64,000 bases of DNA from Flavobacteriaceae bacterium PS02336 (GCA_029960065.1 JASCOF010000003.1:186001-250000), one strand, 5' to 3'; positions 55,546-64,000 are shown, counted from the stretch's first letter. Translations and numbers: made by a program. Notes: generated by a model from the sequence alone, not told the origin.

Positions 55546-56160
55546 TTAAGCTTTTGCTTTTCTTTTTACTGTACAGCCAATTTCTTTTGTTTGTGTTACA
55601 GCTGGTTTTTGACCGCTTTTTAAAGCTGCAATGACATCTTCTGCATATTTTACTTTATCCGCTTTATTTCCTTCTGGATCATTATCTATTGCTCCAACAT
55701 ATTCTACTACGTTTCCTTTTGCAGTTTTAGAAATAATGAAAACGTGCGGCGTGCGTTTTGCACCGTATTCGTCTGTAATTTTTTGCCCTGGATCAAATAA
55801 ATAGGGAAAAGGGTATTTTTTATCTTTTGCTAAATCTTGCATTTTTGCAAAAGTATCAGCCGTTGAAGCTTCTGGATCATTTGGATTAATAGCAATTACG
55901 GGATATCCCTGAGGTCTGAATTTCTTATCTAAATCAATAATTCGCTGCTCGTAACCAATTGCATACGGACAAGTATTACAGGTAAAAACGACGATATAAC
56001 CTTTTGCATCTTTAAAAGTTCCAAAAGAAACTTCTTTGTTGTCAACATTTTTTAATTTAAAATCTGGTGCTTTGTCTCCTGCTTTAAGAGTCGCTCCTGT
56101 CTGCGCCTGCGAAAGAAAAGCAGAAAATGCTAATGCTAATACTAAAATTATTTTTTTCAT
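55546..56160 (-). CDS. Secreted thioredoxin-fold (redoxin/AhpC-TSA) protein
   Basis: The 204-residue product has a signal peptide ending SQAQ (residue 20). Its peroxiredoxin/TlpA-like domain contains GDKAPDFKLKNVDNKEVSFG and the redox site FTCNTCPYA (Cys61, Cys64). The usual TlpA tryptophan is missing. The cis-Pro region is GAKRTPHVFII. Unlike reductive TlpA proteins, this subfamily often occurs as a lone periplasmic redoxin. The TlpA gene ends 11 bp upstream on the same strand, so the two are likely cotranscribed and may act together in periplasmic redox control. Confidence 0.85.
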   Translation of the reverse strand: MKKIILVLALAFSAFLSQAQTGATLKAGDKAPDFKLKNVDNKEVSFGTFKDAKGYIVVFTCNTCPYAIGYEQRIIDLDKKFRPQGYPVIAINPNDPEASTADTFAKMQDLAKDKKYPFPYLFDPGQKITDEYGAKRTPHVFIISKTAKGNVVEYVGAIDNDPEGNKADKVKYAEDVIAALKSGQKPAVTQTKEIGCTVKRKAKA

Positions 56161-56171
56161 GGTTTAAGGAT

Positions 56172-56651
56172 TTATAGTTTTTTATACTCAGTTAACAATT
56201 GTTCGTAGGTAAATTCACTTTCAACAAATTTTCGTTTATCGCCTTTGATAAAAAGTGTTGCTGGAATACTGCCCGACCAGCTTGGATCGATTCGGTCAAT
56301 AAATTCCTGCGGACTGCTTTCGTTTAAAAGAAATACTTCATTTTTAAGATTTTTCTTTTTCACAAACGGAATTACATTTGATTCTAGTTTCGATTTAAAA
56401 TCTAAACTTACTAATAAAACAGCCAGTTTCTCTGATTTGTGTTCAGCTTTTAATTTCTCAAAATGCGGTAATTCTTTTATGCACGGTGCGCACCACGTTG
56501 CCCAAAAATTCACTACATAAGTACTGTCTTTTCCGTTTTTGATTCTTTCATTCAGCTGATTTATATTTAAAAGCTTTACATTTTGATTGTATCCTTTAAT
56601 TGAAAATAGCAGAAAAAGGAAAAAGCAGATTTTTAAAAGTTTATTTCTCAT
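56172..56651 (-). CDS. TlpA-family thiol:disulfide oxidoreductase
   Basis: Started at 56651, the product has 159 residues and an N-terminal hydrophobic export segment (residues 4-20). An alternative ATG at 56663 adds four residues before it. The thioredoxin domain has the active site NFWATWCAPCIKELPHFEKL (Cys54, Cys57) and a cis-Pro in GSIPATLFIKG. It probably keeps periplasmic cysteines reduced, for example in cytochrome c maturation. It precedes the redoxin gene by 11 bp. Confidence 0.88.
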   Translation of the reverse strand: MRNKLLKICFFLFLLFSIKGYNQNVKLLNINQLNERIKNGKDSTYVVNFWATWCAPCIKELPHFEKLKAEHKSEKLAVLLVSLDFKSKLESNVIPFVKKKNLKNEVFLLNESSPQEFIDRIDPSWSGSIPATLFIKGDKRKFVESEFTYEQLLTEYKKL

Positions 56652-56759
56652 AGGTTCTAACACTCTTAAAATTAATTTGTTTCCTACAAATATAAACGAA
56701 TGCCAAATTACATTTTGTTAATAAAAGTTTAATGATATGGAAAATAATAGTCGTAAGAA

Positions 56760-59243
56760 CTAACTAGTTTCTAATCCGCAATAAACATTTGAAAAATCTT
56801 TTTTTGCGAGGTCACTTTTGTGAATTATAAAATAAATTTCGCCTGCATCCCAAAAACTAAAACCCGGATTATTGTCACTGCTTACACGCAACAGCACCAT
56901 CCATTCTTCGGGCTTTCCTTTCAGTTTATTTACTGCTTCTATTTCTGGTGAATCATGCTGTTTGAAAACATAACTATTAATCCCGTGAGAAGATCTGGTA
57001 TTAAAGGGCAAAAGCTTTTCCTGAAATGCTTCAGTTTCATCATAACTCTCTTCTAAATCCTTTAATTCAGGCGCGATGTCTTGATAATAATGGTCATCAT
57101 TATAAAATGATGGAACACTTACACCTTTTTCCGAATTCGTTTTAAATGGCTGATAAATACCAGATTCATCATAGATAAACTCTTCCTCAATATTTAATTC
57201 TTTTGCCGATTTTAGGTTATCTGTTTCCCCTTCATAATAAATAACTTTAGGAACAAAATCCTGCTGATCTTCAATAAAAAAATAAAGCATTCCTGTACGA
57301 GGCAGATAATCCTGCAAATTGGCAATAGATGCACAATTAATCTGAGCAATAAACTGATACCCTTTTTGTTCTTCTTCGATTGTTATGGTAGGATAATCAG
57401 CATTTGCAGGCAAATCAGGAAGACCTCCAAATCTATTATTTCCCAATTCATCATAAGAATCAGGAATTGTAGTAACAAAAGTTACCGAATGACGCGCAAT
57501 CTTAGAGAGTCCGTTTTCATATTCCTGAAAACCTATTTCGTTAATAGCTTTTTGAAGATTGGAATTTAGATCCGAATCATTTCTGGCATAAAACAGTTCA
57601 TCGTCATAAGGTATTACACCTTTTTTGTCTGCGCCTTTATAAGTATAATCTAATAGAGTTACTTTCTTTTCTAATTCTAAATCAAGTTCGGGAATATTTT
57701 CAAGTCCCGCAGGAAGCGATTTAAGGGGATTATTTTTAATATGCAGTTTTCGGAGATTCTCTAATTTGGTATACGAACTTGGAATATCCGTCAATTGATT
57801 TCCATCTAAATGTAAAACTTCTAAATTATCAGGTATTAATTTAGGAGCAGATCCTAAATTGTTATTTTCTAGAAAACAAAATTTAAGCTTTGAAAGATAC
57901 TGAAGCATATAGGGATGAATTCCCTCTACTTTACTTCCTGTGAGCAATAGAAATTCTAATTCACGAAGATCACCAATCCATTCGGGAAACTTAGTAATTG
58001 CAGAAATACCCCAAAGATGCAAACTTTTTAAATGCTTAAAATGTTTTATTGAAGAAGGTATTTCAGTAAAAGCTTCAGCCTCTTTACTATTGTTTGAAAA
58101 CTGAATAGAAAGGGATTCTAAATTAACTAATGAATAAAGTTCTTCTCTCAATTCAATTGGGTCTGGATCTTTCAATTTTAATTGACGTACAATTTCTGGT
58201 GATGCCTTTTCCAATTCTTTGAACATTGTAAAATCGTACTTTTCCCATTCTAATTCTTGTAACGCTATTTTTTTAGCTGCGCTTATTTTATATCTTTTAG
58301 GATCCCATTTATCTTCCAGATAACCGTTTAATCCTATCCATCCTTCTTTTAAAGTAACATTGCCCGTAAAAGCAAGCGAATAATTAAATCCTCTATCCCA
58401 TAAATAATGATTATAACTTTCATCTCTTCCTTTCTCAAAAGGCACAACGCCAGTAGGTATTCCTTGATTATATATTTGACTAAGAGAAAAATTTAATGCT
58501 ACGGCTCCATTATGCGAATCAACTATGTAGCCGTGTCTTTTCTCCTCAAATTCAGGAATAATTCCTTCTAGATTAACGTACAAAGTTCCATTTACTGAAG
58601 CACTGCATTCTGCCAAAAACTGTAATGGAATATCATCTATTGTCCAATATTCTCTGCCGTCTGCCGGAATAGAAAATTCTTCTATTACTGGAAAAATATC
58701 ATTTTCTTTTGCTTCTTCTTCATTAAAATTATTTTCTGATTTTCTATGATAATAAAAATCAAGTAAAAATTTAGGAAGTTTATCAATTGCTTCTTGAGGA
58801 TTTCCAAAATATTCAAGGCTTTGCCAAATAGCATCAAATAGCGGTTCATAGAAACTTCTATGTTCTATTTTACAATCGCCTTTAAAAATGCAGCAAAATT
58901 TATCACTAATCTGAACAATAGCAAAGTAATAGAAAATATCATCTTTTGATTTCATCAATCGAATATTCGAACTATGACCTGCTAATTGAATTTCCTTTTC
59001 GGCAATCAGTTCAATCTCTTGATCTGCTTGTTTACAAGATTCCCAAAACCGCAAAACAATATCCTCTCCATCAAATTCATCAAAAAATTCTATCGGAATA
59101 AGCGTTGTTGTTGCATAGGATAAATAATCATCATCGGGTTGTTCGTGAGCCGCCCTAATGCTTTCCCAAACCACCTGCATATCGGTGTAAACAGACGGAA
59201 TTAAAAGAGAAAAAGTATCGGTTTTAAATTTTTGATTGTTCAT
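56760..59243 (-). CDS. Large LRR plus DUF1963 protein, possible immunity factor
   Basis: The 827-residue protein has no signal peptide. Residues 5-150 resemble DcrB/DUF1795-like domains that are linked to type VI secretion loci (FSLLIPSVYTDMQVVW...YEPLFDAIWQSLEYFG). Residues 370-525 are leucine-rich repeats (LRELEFLLLTGSKVE, LEVLHLDGNQLTDIPSSYTKLENLRKLHIKNNPLKSLP). Residues 560-827 form a DUF1963 (YwqG-like) domain with GGLPDLPANADYP and a closing NPGFSFWDAGEIYFIIHKSDL. It is the last gene of a five-gene run whose other members include DUF1963, DKNYY and SMI1/KNR4 families, common around polymorphic toxins. The immunity role is inferred from these family associations. Confidence 0.65.
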   Translation of the reverse strand: MNNQKFKTDTFSLLIPSVYTDMQVVWESIRAAHEQPDDDYLSYATTTLIPIEFFDEFDGEDIVLRFWESCKQADQEIELIAEKEIQLAGHSSNIRLMKSKDDIFYYFAIVQISDKFCCIFKGDCKIEHRSFYEPLFDAIWQSLEYFGNPQEAIDKLPKFLLDFYYHRKSENNFNEEEAKENDIFPVIEEFSIPADGREYWTIDDIPLQFLAECSASVNGTLYVNLEGIIPEFEEKRHGYIVDSHNGAVALNFSLSQIYNQGIPTGVVPFEKGRDESYNHYLWDRGFNYSLAFTGNVTLKEGWIGLNGYLEDKWDPKRYKISAAKKIALQELEWEKYDFTMFKELEKASPEIVRQLKLKDPDPIELREELYSLVNLESLSIQFSNNSKEAEAFTEIPSSIKHFKHLKSLHLWGISAITKFPEWIGDLRELEFLLLTGSKVEGIHPYMLQYLSKLKFCFLENNNLGSAPKLIPDNLEVLHLDGNQLTDIPSSYTKLENLRKLHIKNNPLKSLPAGLENIPELDLELEKKVTLLDYTYKGADKKGVIPYDDELFYARNDSDLNSNLQKAINEIGFQEYENGLSKIARHSVTFVTTIPDSYDELGNNRFGGLPDLPANADYPTITIEEEQKGYQFIAQINCASIANLQDYLPRTGMLYFFIEDQQDFVPKVIYYEGETDNLKSAKELNIEEEFIYDESGIYQPFKTNSEKGVSVPSFYNDDHYYQDIAPELKDLEESYDETEAFQEKLLPFNTRSSHGINSYVFKQHDSPEIEAVNKLKGKPEEWMVLLRVSSDNNPGFSFWDAGEIYFIIHKSDLAKKDFSNVYCGLETS

Positions 59244-59272
59244 ATTTCTTATTCTAAAATGGCTATTGGCTT

Positions 59273-59878
59273 TTATTTACTTTTTGAATCTTCAATTTCG
59301 ATTTTAAAAGGATATGTAAAATCAGCGCTGTAATTTGGTTTTGTTGCAGAAGGTCTTAAAACAAATTCAAACGTTGGTTCCATACTTTCAAACTCTTTTA
59401 TTTCTCCTGAAACGGTTTCTACTTTTAAAAACTGTTTCGTTAATCCTGCCAGAATAGTAACCGAATACCATCCGTTTGGTAATTCAATCGCGGCGTGTTT
59501 GAATTTCTTTAATGTTTCAACTTTGGCTTCTGTATAATCTCTTAAATACGGAATTGTAAAAAGATAAATTCTGCCATTCATTACTTTTAAGCAATACCCA
59601 TCACGTTGATGCTGAACTGCATTTCCCGATTTTAAAAGCTCAGGCATTTCATCTGATAGATTGAAATAAACGGTATAAGGATAGTTTTCAATGCCTATCA
59701 TTGGTACAATTACACCTTCTTCTACAACCTTATCTCCCGTTTCTTCTGTTGTAAATTCTGTAAGCAGATCATCGGGTAACTTATTTTCTTTTTTATATTG
59801 AAGTAAATAATCTGGATCGCCTAAAATAAAATAATCCATAAGGTCATTTAGAACTTCATCAAATTTATATATTGCCAT
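59273..59878 (-). CDS. Uncharacterised cytoplasmic protein in immunity-type operon
   Basis: The 201-residue protein has no signal peptide or transmembrane segment. It opens MAIYKFDEVLNDLMDYFILGDPDYLLQYKKE. The middle contains IPMIGIENYPYTVYFNLSDEMPE-like beta strands (residues 60-85) and GRIYLFTIPYLRDYT. The tail is rich in beta strands and Lys/Glu. I do not recognise the family. It sits 29 bp upstream of the LRR-DUF1963 gene and 14 bp downstream of the DKNYY gene, in the same operon. A toxin-immunity role is possible by association only. Confidence 0.6.
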   Translation of the reverse strand: MAIYKFDEVLNDLMDYFILGDPDYLLQYKKENKLPDDLLTEFTTEETGDKVVEEGVIVPMIGIENYPYTVYFNLSDEMPELLKSGNAVQHQRDGYCLKVMNGRIYLFTIPYLRDYTEAKVETLKKFKHAAIELPNGWYSVTILAGLTKQFLKVETVSGEIKEFESMEPTFEFVLRPSATKPNYSADFTYPFKIEIEDSKSK

Positions 59879-59892
59879 AACTTATATTTTTA

Positions 59893-60645
59893 TTATAATT
59901 TAGTTCTCTTTCCCATATAATAACTGTATTCCTTATCAAAAGCATATCCTCTTTCATCAATTACTTTAAAATGGAAATCTTCCAAACTTTTAGTTTTGAT
60001 CACTTTTACCTCATCGCTTATTGTTCTGATGAAATACGCATATGTATCATCTTTCGCGTAAAAAGTATTATCGCACTCTAAATAATAAGTTCCGTCTAGA
60101 CATCCTTCCAAAACTTTAAATGTATCTGGATTCACTTCTAGAACTATTTTTCCTTTAAAGAAAACATGGTTTTTATCCTTTGCCAGATTTTCAACTTTTT
60201 CAGGATACGGAATTACAAATGATTCTAAATCGACATTTTCAATCCGCTTTACGTCTCCAAAATACAATTGATCTTCAACCCGAATATGATAATCATTAAG
60301 ATGTTTTGCTTTACTTAGATCAAAAGGCATTTTATCATTATGACGGTAATAATTTCCGTTAGAAAAAGTATAGCCTTTCTGAATATCAATTACTTTAAAA
60401 TCTTTTGGATTAGCATTTTCTAGTATTGAAAAACTGGTAAAAGCACTTTGAATATAAACATGGTTTTTATCTCCAAAATAAATTGTCGACGCAAAACCAT
60501 CATTATCATATTCTGCATTCGTGGTAATTATTTCAAAAGTTTCAAAGTCAATTGTTTTATAAAATTTTTTAAACACTTCACTTTCATAACAAAGAATAAA
60601 TTTGTTATCAATGATTTTATAACCGTGTCCTAAATCTTTAATCAT
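59893..60645 (-). CDS. DKNYY-family protein
   Basis: The 250-residue protein has repeated short motifs of the DKNYY family: FGDKNHVYIQSAF, AKDKNHVFFKGKIV, AKDDTYAYFIRTI and a final DKEYSYYMG. Each is followed by a beta hairpin, giving a beta-rich repeat protein without signal peptide. DKNYY proteins are frequent near contact-dependent toxin and type VI loci, but their biochemical role is not settled. It lies 11 bp after the DUF1963 gene and 14 bp before the unknown gene, so it belongs to the same transcript. Confidence 0.72.
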   Translation of the reverse strand: MIKDLGHGYKIIDNKFILCYESEVFKKFYKTIDFETFEIITTNAEYDNDGFASTIYFGDKNHVYIQSAFTSFSILENANPKDFKVIDIQKGYTFSNGNYYRHNDKMPFDLSKAKHLNDYHIRVEDQLYFGDVKRIENVDLESFVIPYPEKVENLAKDKNHVFFKGKIVLEVNPDTFKVLEGCLDGTYYLECDNTFYAKDDTYAYFIRTISDEVKVIKTKSLEDFHFKVIDERGYAFDKEYSYYMGKRTKL

Positions 60646-60656
60646 CTTTTCTATAT

Positions 60657-61379
60657 TTATGATTGTCCCCAGTGAAATTCACAGTTTTCAAAATTCAACG
60701 CTTTAAGATCGTTTTTGTCAATTAAAACGCTAAAAACGCCTTCATCATTAAATCCGTTTTCTCCTATCTGCAAAAGCACTATTTTATCAGAATTAACCAC
60801 TTCTAATATCTGCTTTTCCTGCGCTTGGCAATGTGTAAAAATTCCGAAGATTTTAGACGTTTCACTTCCTTCAAAATAATCCCACAACAAACCTTCATCA
60901 TTGGTATATTCTTCTTCATCTTCGTATTCAGGCTGACGATAGCGGGTTGATAGCTTTTCTATATTTGCAAAAGCTTCTTTTATCAATACACCTTCAAAAA
61001 AATTATCTTCATGGTCTTTTACAACTCTTACTAATTCGCTGTTATCAATATTGGCGTAAGCCACAAGTCCTTTGTCTTCCATTATATCTGCAAAAAAAAA
61101 TAAATGTCCGGTTTTTGGCAAAAGTCCCGATTTATCATGAGGTGCAATTTGTTTTAAATCTAACTGACCCGCAAAACGCAGATCTTCTGGATAGGTAAAC
61201 CCTTTTGGAAGATCGGCTATAGGTCCTGCGTAACGTGAATGTCCCAGTGGAATATCTAATGTTTCTGCTTTTACCAAAAGTCCGTCTTCTAACAGAATAT
61301 CAGGCATTTCTAAACTGTTCCCATAATAATGTTTTGTCGCAGGACGTAATTCGATGATGTCAAATGTTTCTTGTTTCAT
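60657..61379 (-). CDS. DUF1963 (YwqG-like) protein
   Basis: The 240-residue cytoplasmic protein shows the DUF1963 pattern: GPIADLPKGFTYPEDLRFAGQLDLKQIAPHDKSGLLPKTGHLFFFAD, which parallels the C-terminal domain of the 827-residue LRR protein in the same operon. The family's biochemical function is unknown; B. subtilis YwqG is encoded near an LXG toxin locus. It lies 68 bp downstream of the SMI1/KNR4 gene and 11 bp upstream of the DKNYY gene. The two DUF1963 copies suggest duplication or recognition of more than one toxin. Confidence 0.77.
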   Translation of the reverse strand: MKQETFDIIELRPATKHYYGNSLEMPDILLEDGLLVKAETLDIPLGHSRYAGPIADLPKGFTYPEDLRFAGQLDLKQIAPHDKSGLLPKTGHLFFFADIMEDKGLVAYANIDNSELVRVVKDHEDNFFEGVLIKEAFANIEKLSTRYRQPEYEDEEEYTNDEGLLWDYFEGSETSKIFGIFTHCQAQEKQILEVVNSDKIVLLQIGENGFNDEGVFSVLIDKNDLKALNFENCEFHWGQS

Positions 61380-61447
61380 TTCTCTACTTATTTAGATTTT
61401 CCCAGCGGTAGGTTTTTTAATTTTTAAGAATTTCTTTTTTTAGAAGA

Positions 61448-62044
61448 TTAGTATCTCCATTTTCTAACTGTGTTTTGTCCAAACAAATCAATAACTATTT
61501 CTTCTGTCCAATTCTCTGCCTCTTTGTTTTCTGATAAATCAGCTTGAGCAAAAATCAGACAGCCTTTAAGATAATCATCAACAGTATTAAACATTTTGGT
61601 GAGATAAGGTTTATCGTCGTGGTCGTAGTAATAAATTTCTTTTGTTTCGCTGTGAAAACAAAACATATTTCCGTTGCCTAAATAATCACTGAAAGAAATT
61701 AAATAAGGCAAAAGCAATTTATCTTGTTCGGAAAAATCTGGGCCATATTGCGGTGCGTCTGACCAGATATCTTTAATCCAGTCTACTTCATTAAAATCCT
61801 GAAGCTGTTCTCCAATATCAGCGATTCCGAATGTTTGGTAAAAAAGTTTTAGGTTTTCTGGTAAAGCAGTTCCAAGTTTTGTTTCGAGAGCGAGAATCTC
61901 TTCTTCTGAAATAGGTTTCTTTAAATCGTCGCCAAAATTAGATGCAACTGATTCTATAATTTCTTGTGTATTGACTTTCCAATCCGAATCTCCAATTTTG
62001 TCAAACGGAATCAGGATGTCTTCTTTCTTATGTATTTCTATCAT
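61448..62044 (-). CDS. SMI1/KNR4 (SUKH) family immunity-type protein
   Basis: The 198-residue cytoplasmic protein has the SUKH signature: SEEEILALETKLGTALPENLKLFYQTFGIADIG (residues about 60-92) and later LLPYLISFSDYLGNGNMFCFHSETKEIYYYDHDD. SUKH proteins commonly neutralise nuclease or deaminase toxins in polymorphic toxin systems. It is the first gene of the five-gene leftward operon. No toxin gene or secretion apparatus is visible in the window, so the set may be an orphan immunity array. Confidence 0.85.
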   Translation of the reverse strand: MIEIHKKEDILIPFDKIGDSDWKVNTQEIIESVASNFGDDLKKPISEEEILALETKLGTALPENLKLFYQTFGIADIGEQLQDFNEVDWIKDIWSDAPQYGPDFSEQDKLLLPYLISFSDYLGNGNMFCFHSETKEIYYYDHDDKPYLTKMFNTVDDYLKGCLIFAQADLSENKEAENWTEEIVIDLFGQNTVRKWRY

Positions 62045-62263
62045 AACAACGGCTTATATATTTACTACATGTGAAAATACATAATTCCTTGTAAGATTGC
62101 AATTACTTTATGATTGTGAAATATGATTTTTATAAAAAATGACATTTACTTAAAGTTTAAATTATTTTCTAGTCACATTTTTTTGACTAATTGACTTACG
62201 ATTAAATACAAACGAACTTTGTTGAAAGTTATAATCTTAACCAAAGCGAAAATTTAAAACATT
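62045..62263. other. Divergent promoter gap, SMI1 operon and DsbA-like gene
   Basis: Rightward, TTG (62191-62193), a 20-bp spacer and GAACTTTG (62214-62221) come close to the Bacteroidota promoter pattern, for the DsbA-family gene. A leftward promoter for the immunity operon must also lie here but was not pinned down. Confidence 0.5.
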
Positions 62264-63250
62264 ATGAAAATACTTTCGCTCCTCTTAATCTTGATTTGCA
62301 GTACAAGCTGCCAATCTCAAACGCATTCTAAAATGAACGAAAACAAAACAAATCCGCTGTTGTGTGATCCCGTAAGCGGAACATGTGAAATGCCGGCTGG
62401 AGAAACATCAAATGAAAATATCGCTATTAAAACTGAAAATAAACCTGTCAAAATAATTTACTACACAGATCCAATCTGCTCCTCCTGCTGGGGAATCGAA
62501 CCTCAACTAAGAAAATTAAAACTAGAATACGGCGATTATTTTGAAATTGATTACAGAATGGGAGGATTATTACCCGACTGGAGTTACAACAGCGGAGGCA
62601 TAAGCAAACCTGCTGACGTTGCACATCATTGGGACGAAGCGAGTTTGCATTATGAAATGCCAATTGATGGTGATGTGTGGCTGGAAGATCCGCTGGATTC
62701 TTCTTATCCGTCTTGTATTGCCATGAAAGCGGCACAAATTCAGAGTAAAGATAAAGCCGTAAAATTTATGCGAATTCTTCGTGAAAAATTGTATCTGGAA
62801 AAGAAAAACATTGCAAAATGGGAAAATATTGCCCAAGCTGCCAAACTAGCTGATCTGGATCTTGTAAAACTAAAAAAGGATTATGATGGAGATGCGAAAA
62901 AGCTTTTTGAAGAAGATTTAAAACTTGGAAAATCACTTGGCGTTAGAGGTTTTCCAACCCTGTTTTTTTCTGATGGAAATAATAATCAGTTAACTGTTTA
63001 TGGTTCCAAACCCTATGCTTCTTATGAAAACGCTCTGCAAGCTTTGTTTCCAGAAGCAAAAAAGAAAGCTTTTTTAAATGAAAATACAATGTCTCTTTTT
63101 GAAATTTATGCAACATTAGCCCCAAAAGAATATGCCGTTATTCAAGATATTTCGGTTAATGATGCGACAATCATTTTGGAAGAATTATTTACAAAAGGAA
63201 AATTGAATAAGAAAACAATAAAGAATGGTTCAATTTATTTTATAAAATAA
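62264..63250 (+). CDS. DsbA-family thioredoxin-fold lipoprotein
   Basis: The 328-residue product has a lipoprotein-like signal (ICSTSC, Cys16). A linker carries an extra Cys pair (LLCDPVSGTCEMP, Cys34/Cys41), then a DsbA domain (residues 60-270). The redox site is DPICSSCWGIEP (Cys72, Cys75), with the cis-Pro in VRGFPTLFF. The C-terminal 60 residues form a small helical domain. It resembles the DsbA/YjbH-like branch; the export signal places it in the cell envelope, where it could oxidise or isomerise disulfides. It is divergent from the immunity operon and convergent with the CinA-type gene. Confidence 0.83.
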   Translation: MKILSLLLILICSTSCQSQTHSKMNENKTNPLLCDPVSGTCEMPAGETSNENIAIKTENKPVKIIYYTDPICSSCWGIEPQLRKLKLEYGDYFEIDYRMGGLLPDWSYNSGGISKPADVAHHWDEASLHYEMPIDGDVWLEDPLDSSYPSCIAMKAAQIQSKDKAVKFMRILREKLYLEKKNIAKWENIAQAAKLADLDLVKLKKDYDGDAKKLFEEDLKLGKSLGVRGFPTLFFSDGNNNQLTVYGSKPYASYENALQALFPEAKKKAFLNENTMSLFEIYATLAPKEYAVIQDISVNDATIILEELFTKGKLNKKTIKNGSIYFIK

Positions 63251-63280
63251 CAGTTTAATTTTTGCTTGTTTCTTAATTTC

Positions 63281-63340
63281 TTTCCGTAGGAGCGTTTGGT
63301 TGTATCATAAGTAAAATGACATCAGACGTCCCTACGGAAT
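63281..63340. repeat. Short inverted repeat, TTTCCGTAGG family
   Basis: TTCCGTAGG (63282-63290) and CCTACGGAA (63331-63339) form a 9-bp stem with a 40-base loop in the convergent gap between the DsbA-like and CinA-type genes. It might end either transcript, but no T-run follows. Confidence 0.6.
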
Positions 63341-63376
63341 GAATGAAACAAAATAATTAGTTTTTCAAACAATTTA

Positions 63377-63850
63377 TCAAATTTCATTCAAAATCATCTC
63401 GGCAACTGCTTCAATCGCCTGATTGATTATGCTCTCTGCATTTCCCTTAAATTCAAAACGTTCTGCAATTTCTTTGTCTGGAAAAATAATATGCACAAAG
63501 ATTGTCCCTACTGGTTTATCTTTACTTTCACTTCCGCCTGGAGTGGCTAAACCTGTCAATCCCACACAAATATCGGACTGGACATAACGTGAAAAGTTCT
63601 GCGCCATAAGTTTCGTTACCACAGCAGATTCTGGACTGTACTTTTCAATTGTTCCCCACGGAATCTGTAATAAATCTTCCTTCATGGAATTATGATAACA
63701 AATAATGCCTCCCATCAGGATTTTTCCTGAATTAAAAACGGTTGAAAATTCATAGCACATTTTTCCAGCAGAGGCACTCTCTGCAAATGATAGTGTTAAA
63801 TTCTTCTCGATTAAGGCCTCACAACATAATGTAACTTTATCAGATGCCAT
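63377..63850 (-). CDS. pncC: CinA C-terminal-type nicotinamide-nucleotide amidohydrolase
   Basis: The 157-residue protein (start 63850; a second ATG two codons upstream is possible) matches the stand-alone PncC/CinA C-terminal domain: LSFAESASAGKMCYEFS, MGGIICYHNSMKEDLLQI, SAVVTKLMAQN, and VGLTGLATPGGSESKDKPVGTIFVHI. Known members deamidate nicotinamide mononucleotide to recycle NAD precursors. It is a single-gene unit. The Ala replacing Thr in AESxxG (usually ESCTGG) is a mild deviation, so activity is likely but not certain. Confidence 0.82.
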   Translation of the reverse strand: MASDKVTLCCEALIEKNLTLSFAESASAGKMCYEFSTVFNSGKILMGGIICYHNSMKEDLLQIPWGTIEKYSPESAVVTKLMAQNFSRYVQSDICVGLTGLATPGGSESKDKPVGTIFVHIIFPDKEIAERFEFKGNAESIINQAIEAVAEMILNEI

Positions 63851-64000
63851 ATACATTTATTTAATTTCTTAACTTTATGTAATCAAATTTAAAATGTTTG
63901 CGTGGAGTGAACTTATATAATTTCTTTCAAGATTTATATTATAAGTAACTGTTAATTATGCAACTATAATTTGTTTTATTATAAGAAAAACAGCTGTCTA

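Noticed and set aside
56760..59243. LRR protein as a secreted host-targeted effector (E3-ligase type)
   Set aside because: No signal peptide or catalytic Cys domain was seen; the DUF1963 domain and neighbours fit a cytoplasmic immunity context better.
62448..62836. Minus-strand open frames opposite the DsbA-family gene
   Set aside because: The plus-strand product has a complete redox motif; the opposite frames have no recognisable domains.

Overview
The window looks like a chromosomal segment of a Flavobacterium-type member of the Bacteroidota. The signs are AT-rich DNA, signal peptides ending in AQ, many N-terminal lipoprotein boxes, TAnnTTTG-type -7 boxes, LytS/LytTR regulators, families typical of this group (DUF5703, GH106, GH127, FucP), and many short palindromic intergenic repeats. 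No rRNA, tRNA, CRISPR array, prophage or insertion sequence was recognised.

Region A (1-22.5 kb) is a leftward pectin/rhamnogalacturonan utilisation cluster. From promoter-proximal to distal it holds a GH78 rhamnosidase, two beta-propeller GH43-like proteins, a GH2 beta-galactosidase, a GH106 rhamnosidase, an SGNH acetylesterase, a DUF5703 protein, a PL1 pectate lyase and a truncated GH127 beta-L-arabinofuranosidase. Almost all carry export signals. An AraC regulator and a divergent Fsr-like MFS exporter lie upstream. No SusC/SusD pair is in view. Region B (22.8-24.4 kb) is a small toxin-antitoxin patch: a SymE-like toxin divergent from an XRE regulator, then a higBA pair.

Region C (24.6-32.1 kb) continues the carbohydrate theme with a Na+/solute symporter, a Gfo/Idh/MocA oxidoreductase, a secreted beta-helix protein fused to an L-rhamnose/L-fucose-mutarotase-like tail, and a divergent GH28 polygalacturonase with a palindromic operator candidate. 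Region D (32.4-44.3 kb) is a divergent sugar-acid cluster. Leftward are an FAH-family hydrolase, a zinc alcohol dehydrogenase, an SDR and a fuconolactonase-like amidohydrolase. Rightward are a solute-binding-like protein, two paralogous CaiB/BaiF CoA-transferases, a second solute-binding-like protein, Gfo/Idh/MocA, MaoC and a FucP-type transporter. The leftward set resembles the non-phosphorylating L-fucose/L-rhamnose route but lacks the sugar-acid dehydratase. The rightward set, with CoA-transferases and solute-binding folds that have no export signal, is the best candidate for an undescribed system.

Region E (44.7-55.3 kb) has a secreted basic protein, an RND tripartite efflux operon, a divergent LytS/LytTR two-component pair with a DUF3861 gene, and a PQQ-type sugar dehydrogenase lipoprotein. 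Region F (55.5-64 kb) has two secreted thioredoxin-fold proteins, a five-gene operon of polymorphic-toxin-immunity-type families (DUF1963 with LRRs, unknown, DKNYY, DUF1963, SMI1/KNR4), a DsbA-family lipoprotein and a CinA/PncC-type amidohydrolase.

At least seven families of short inverted repeats occupy the gaps. In one family the hairpin arms change together between copies. In one place a related sequence seems to have been captured in frame inside a signal peptide. All functional calls come from reading motifs by eye; no database search was run.
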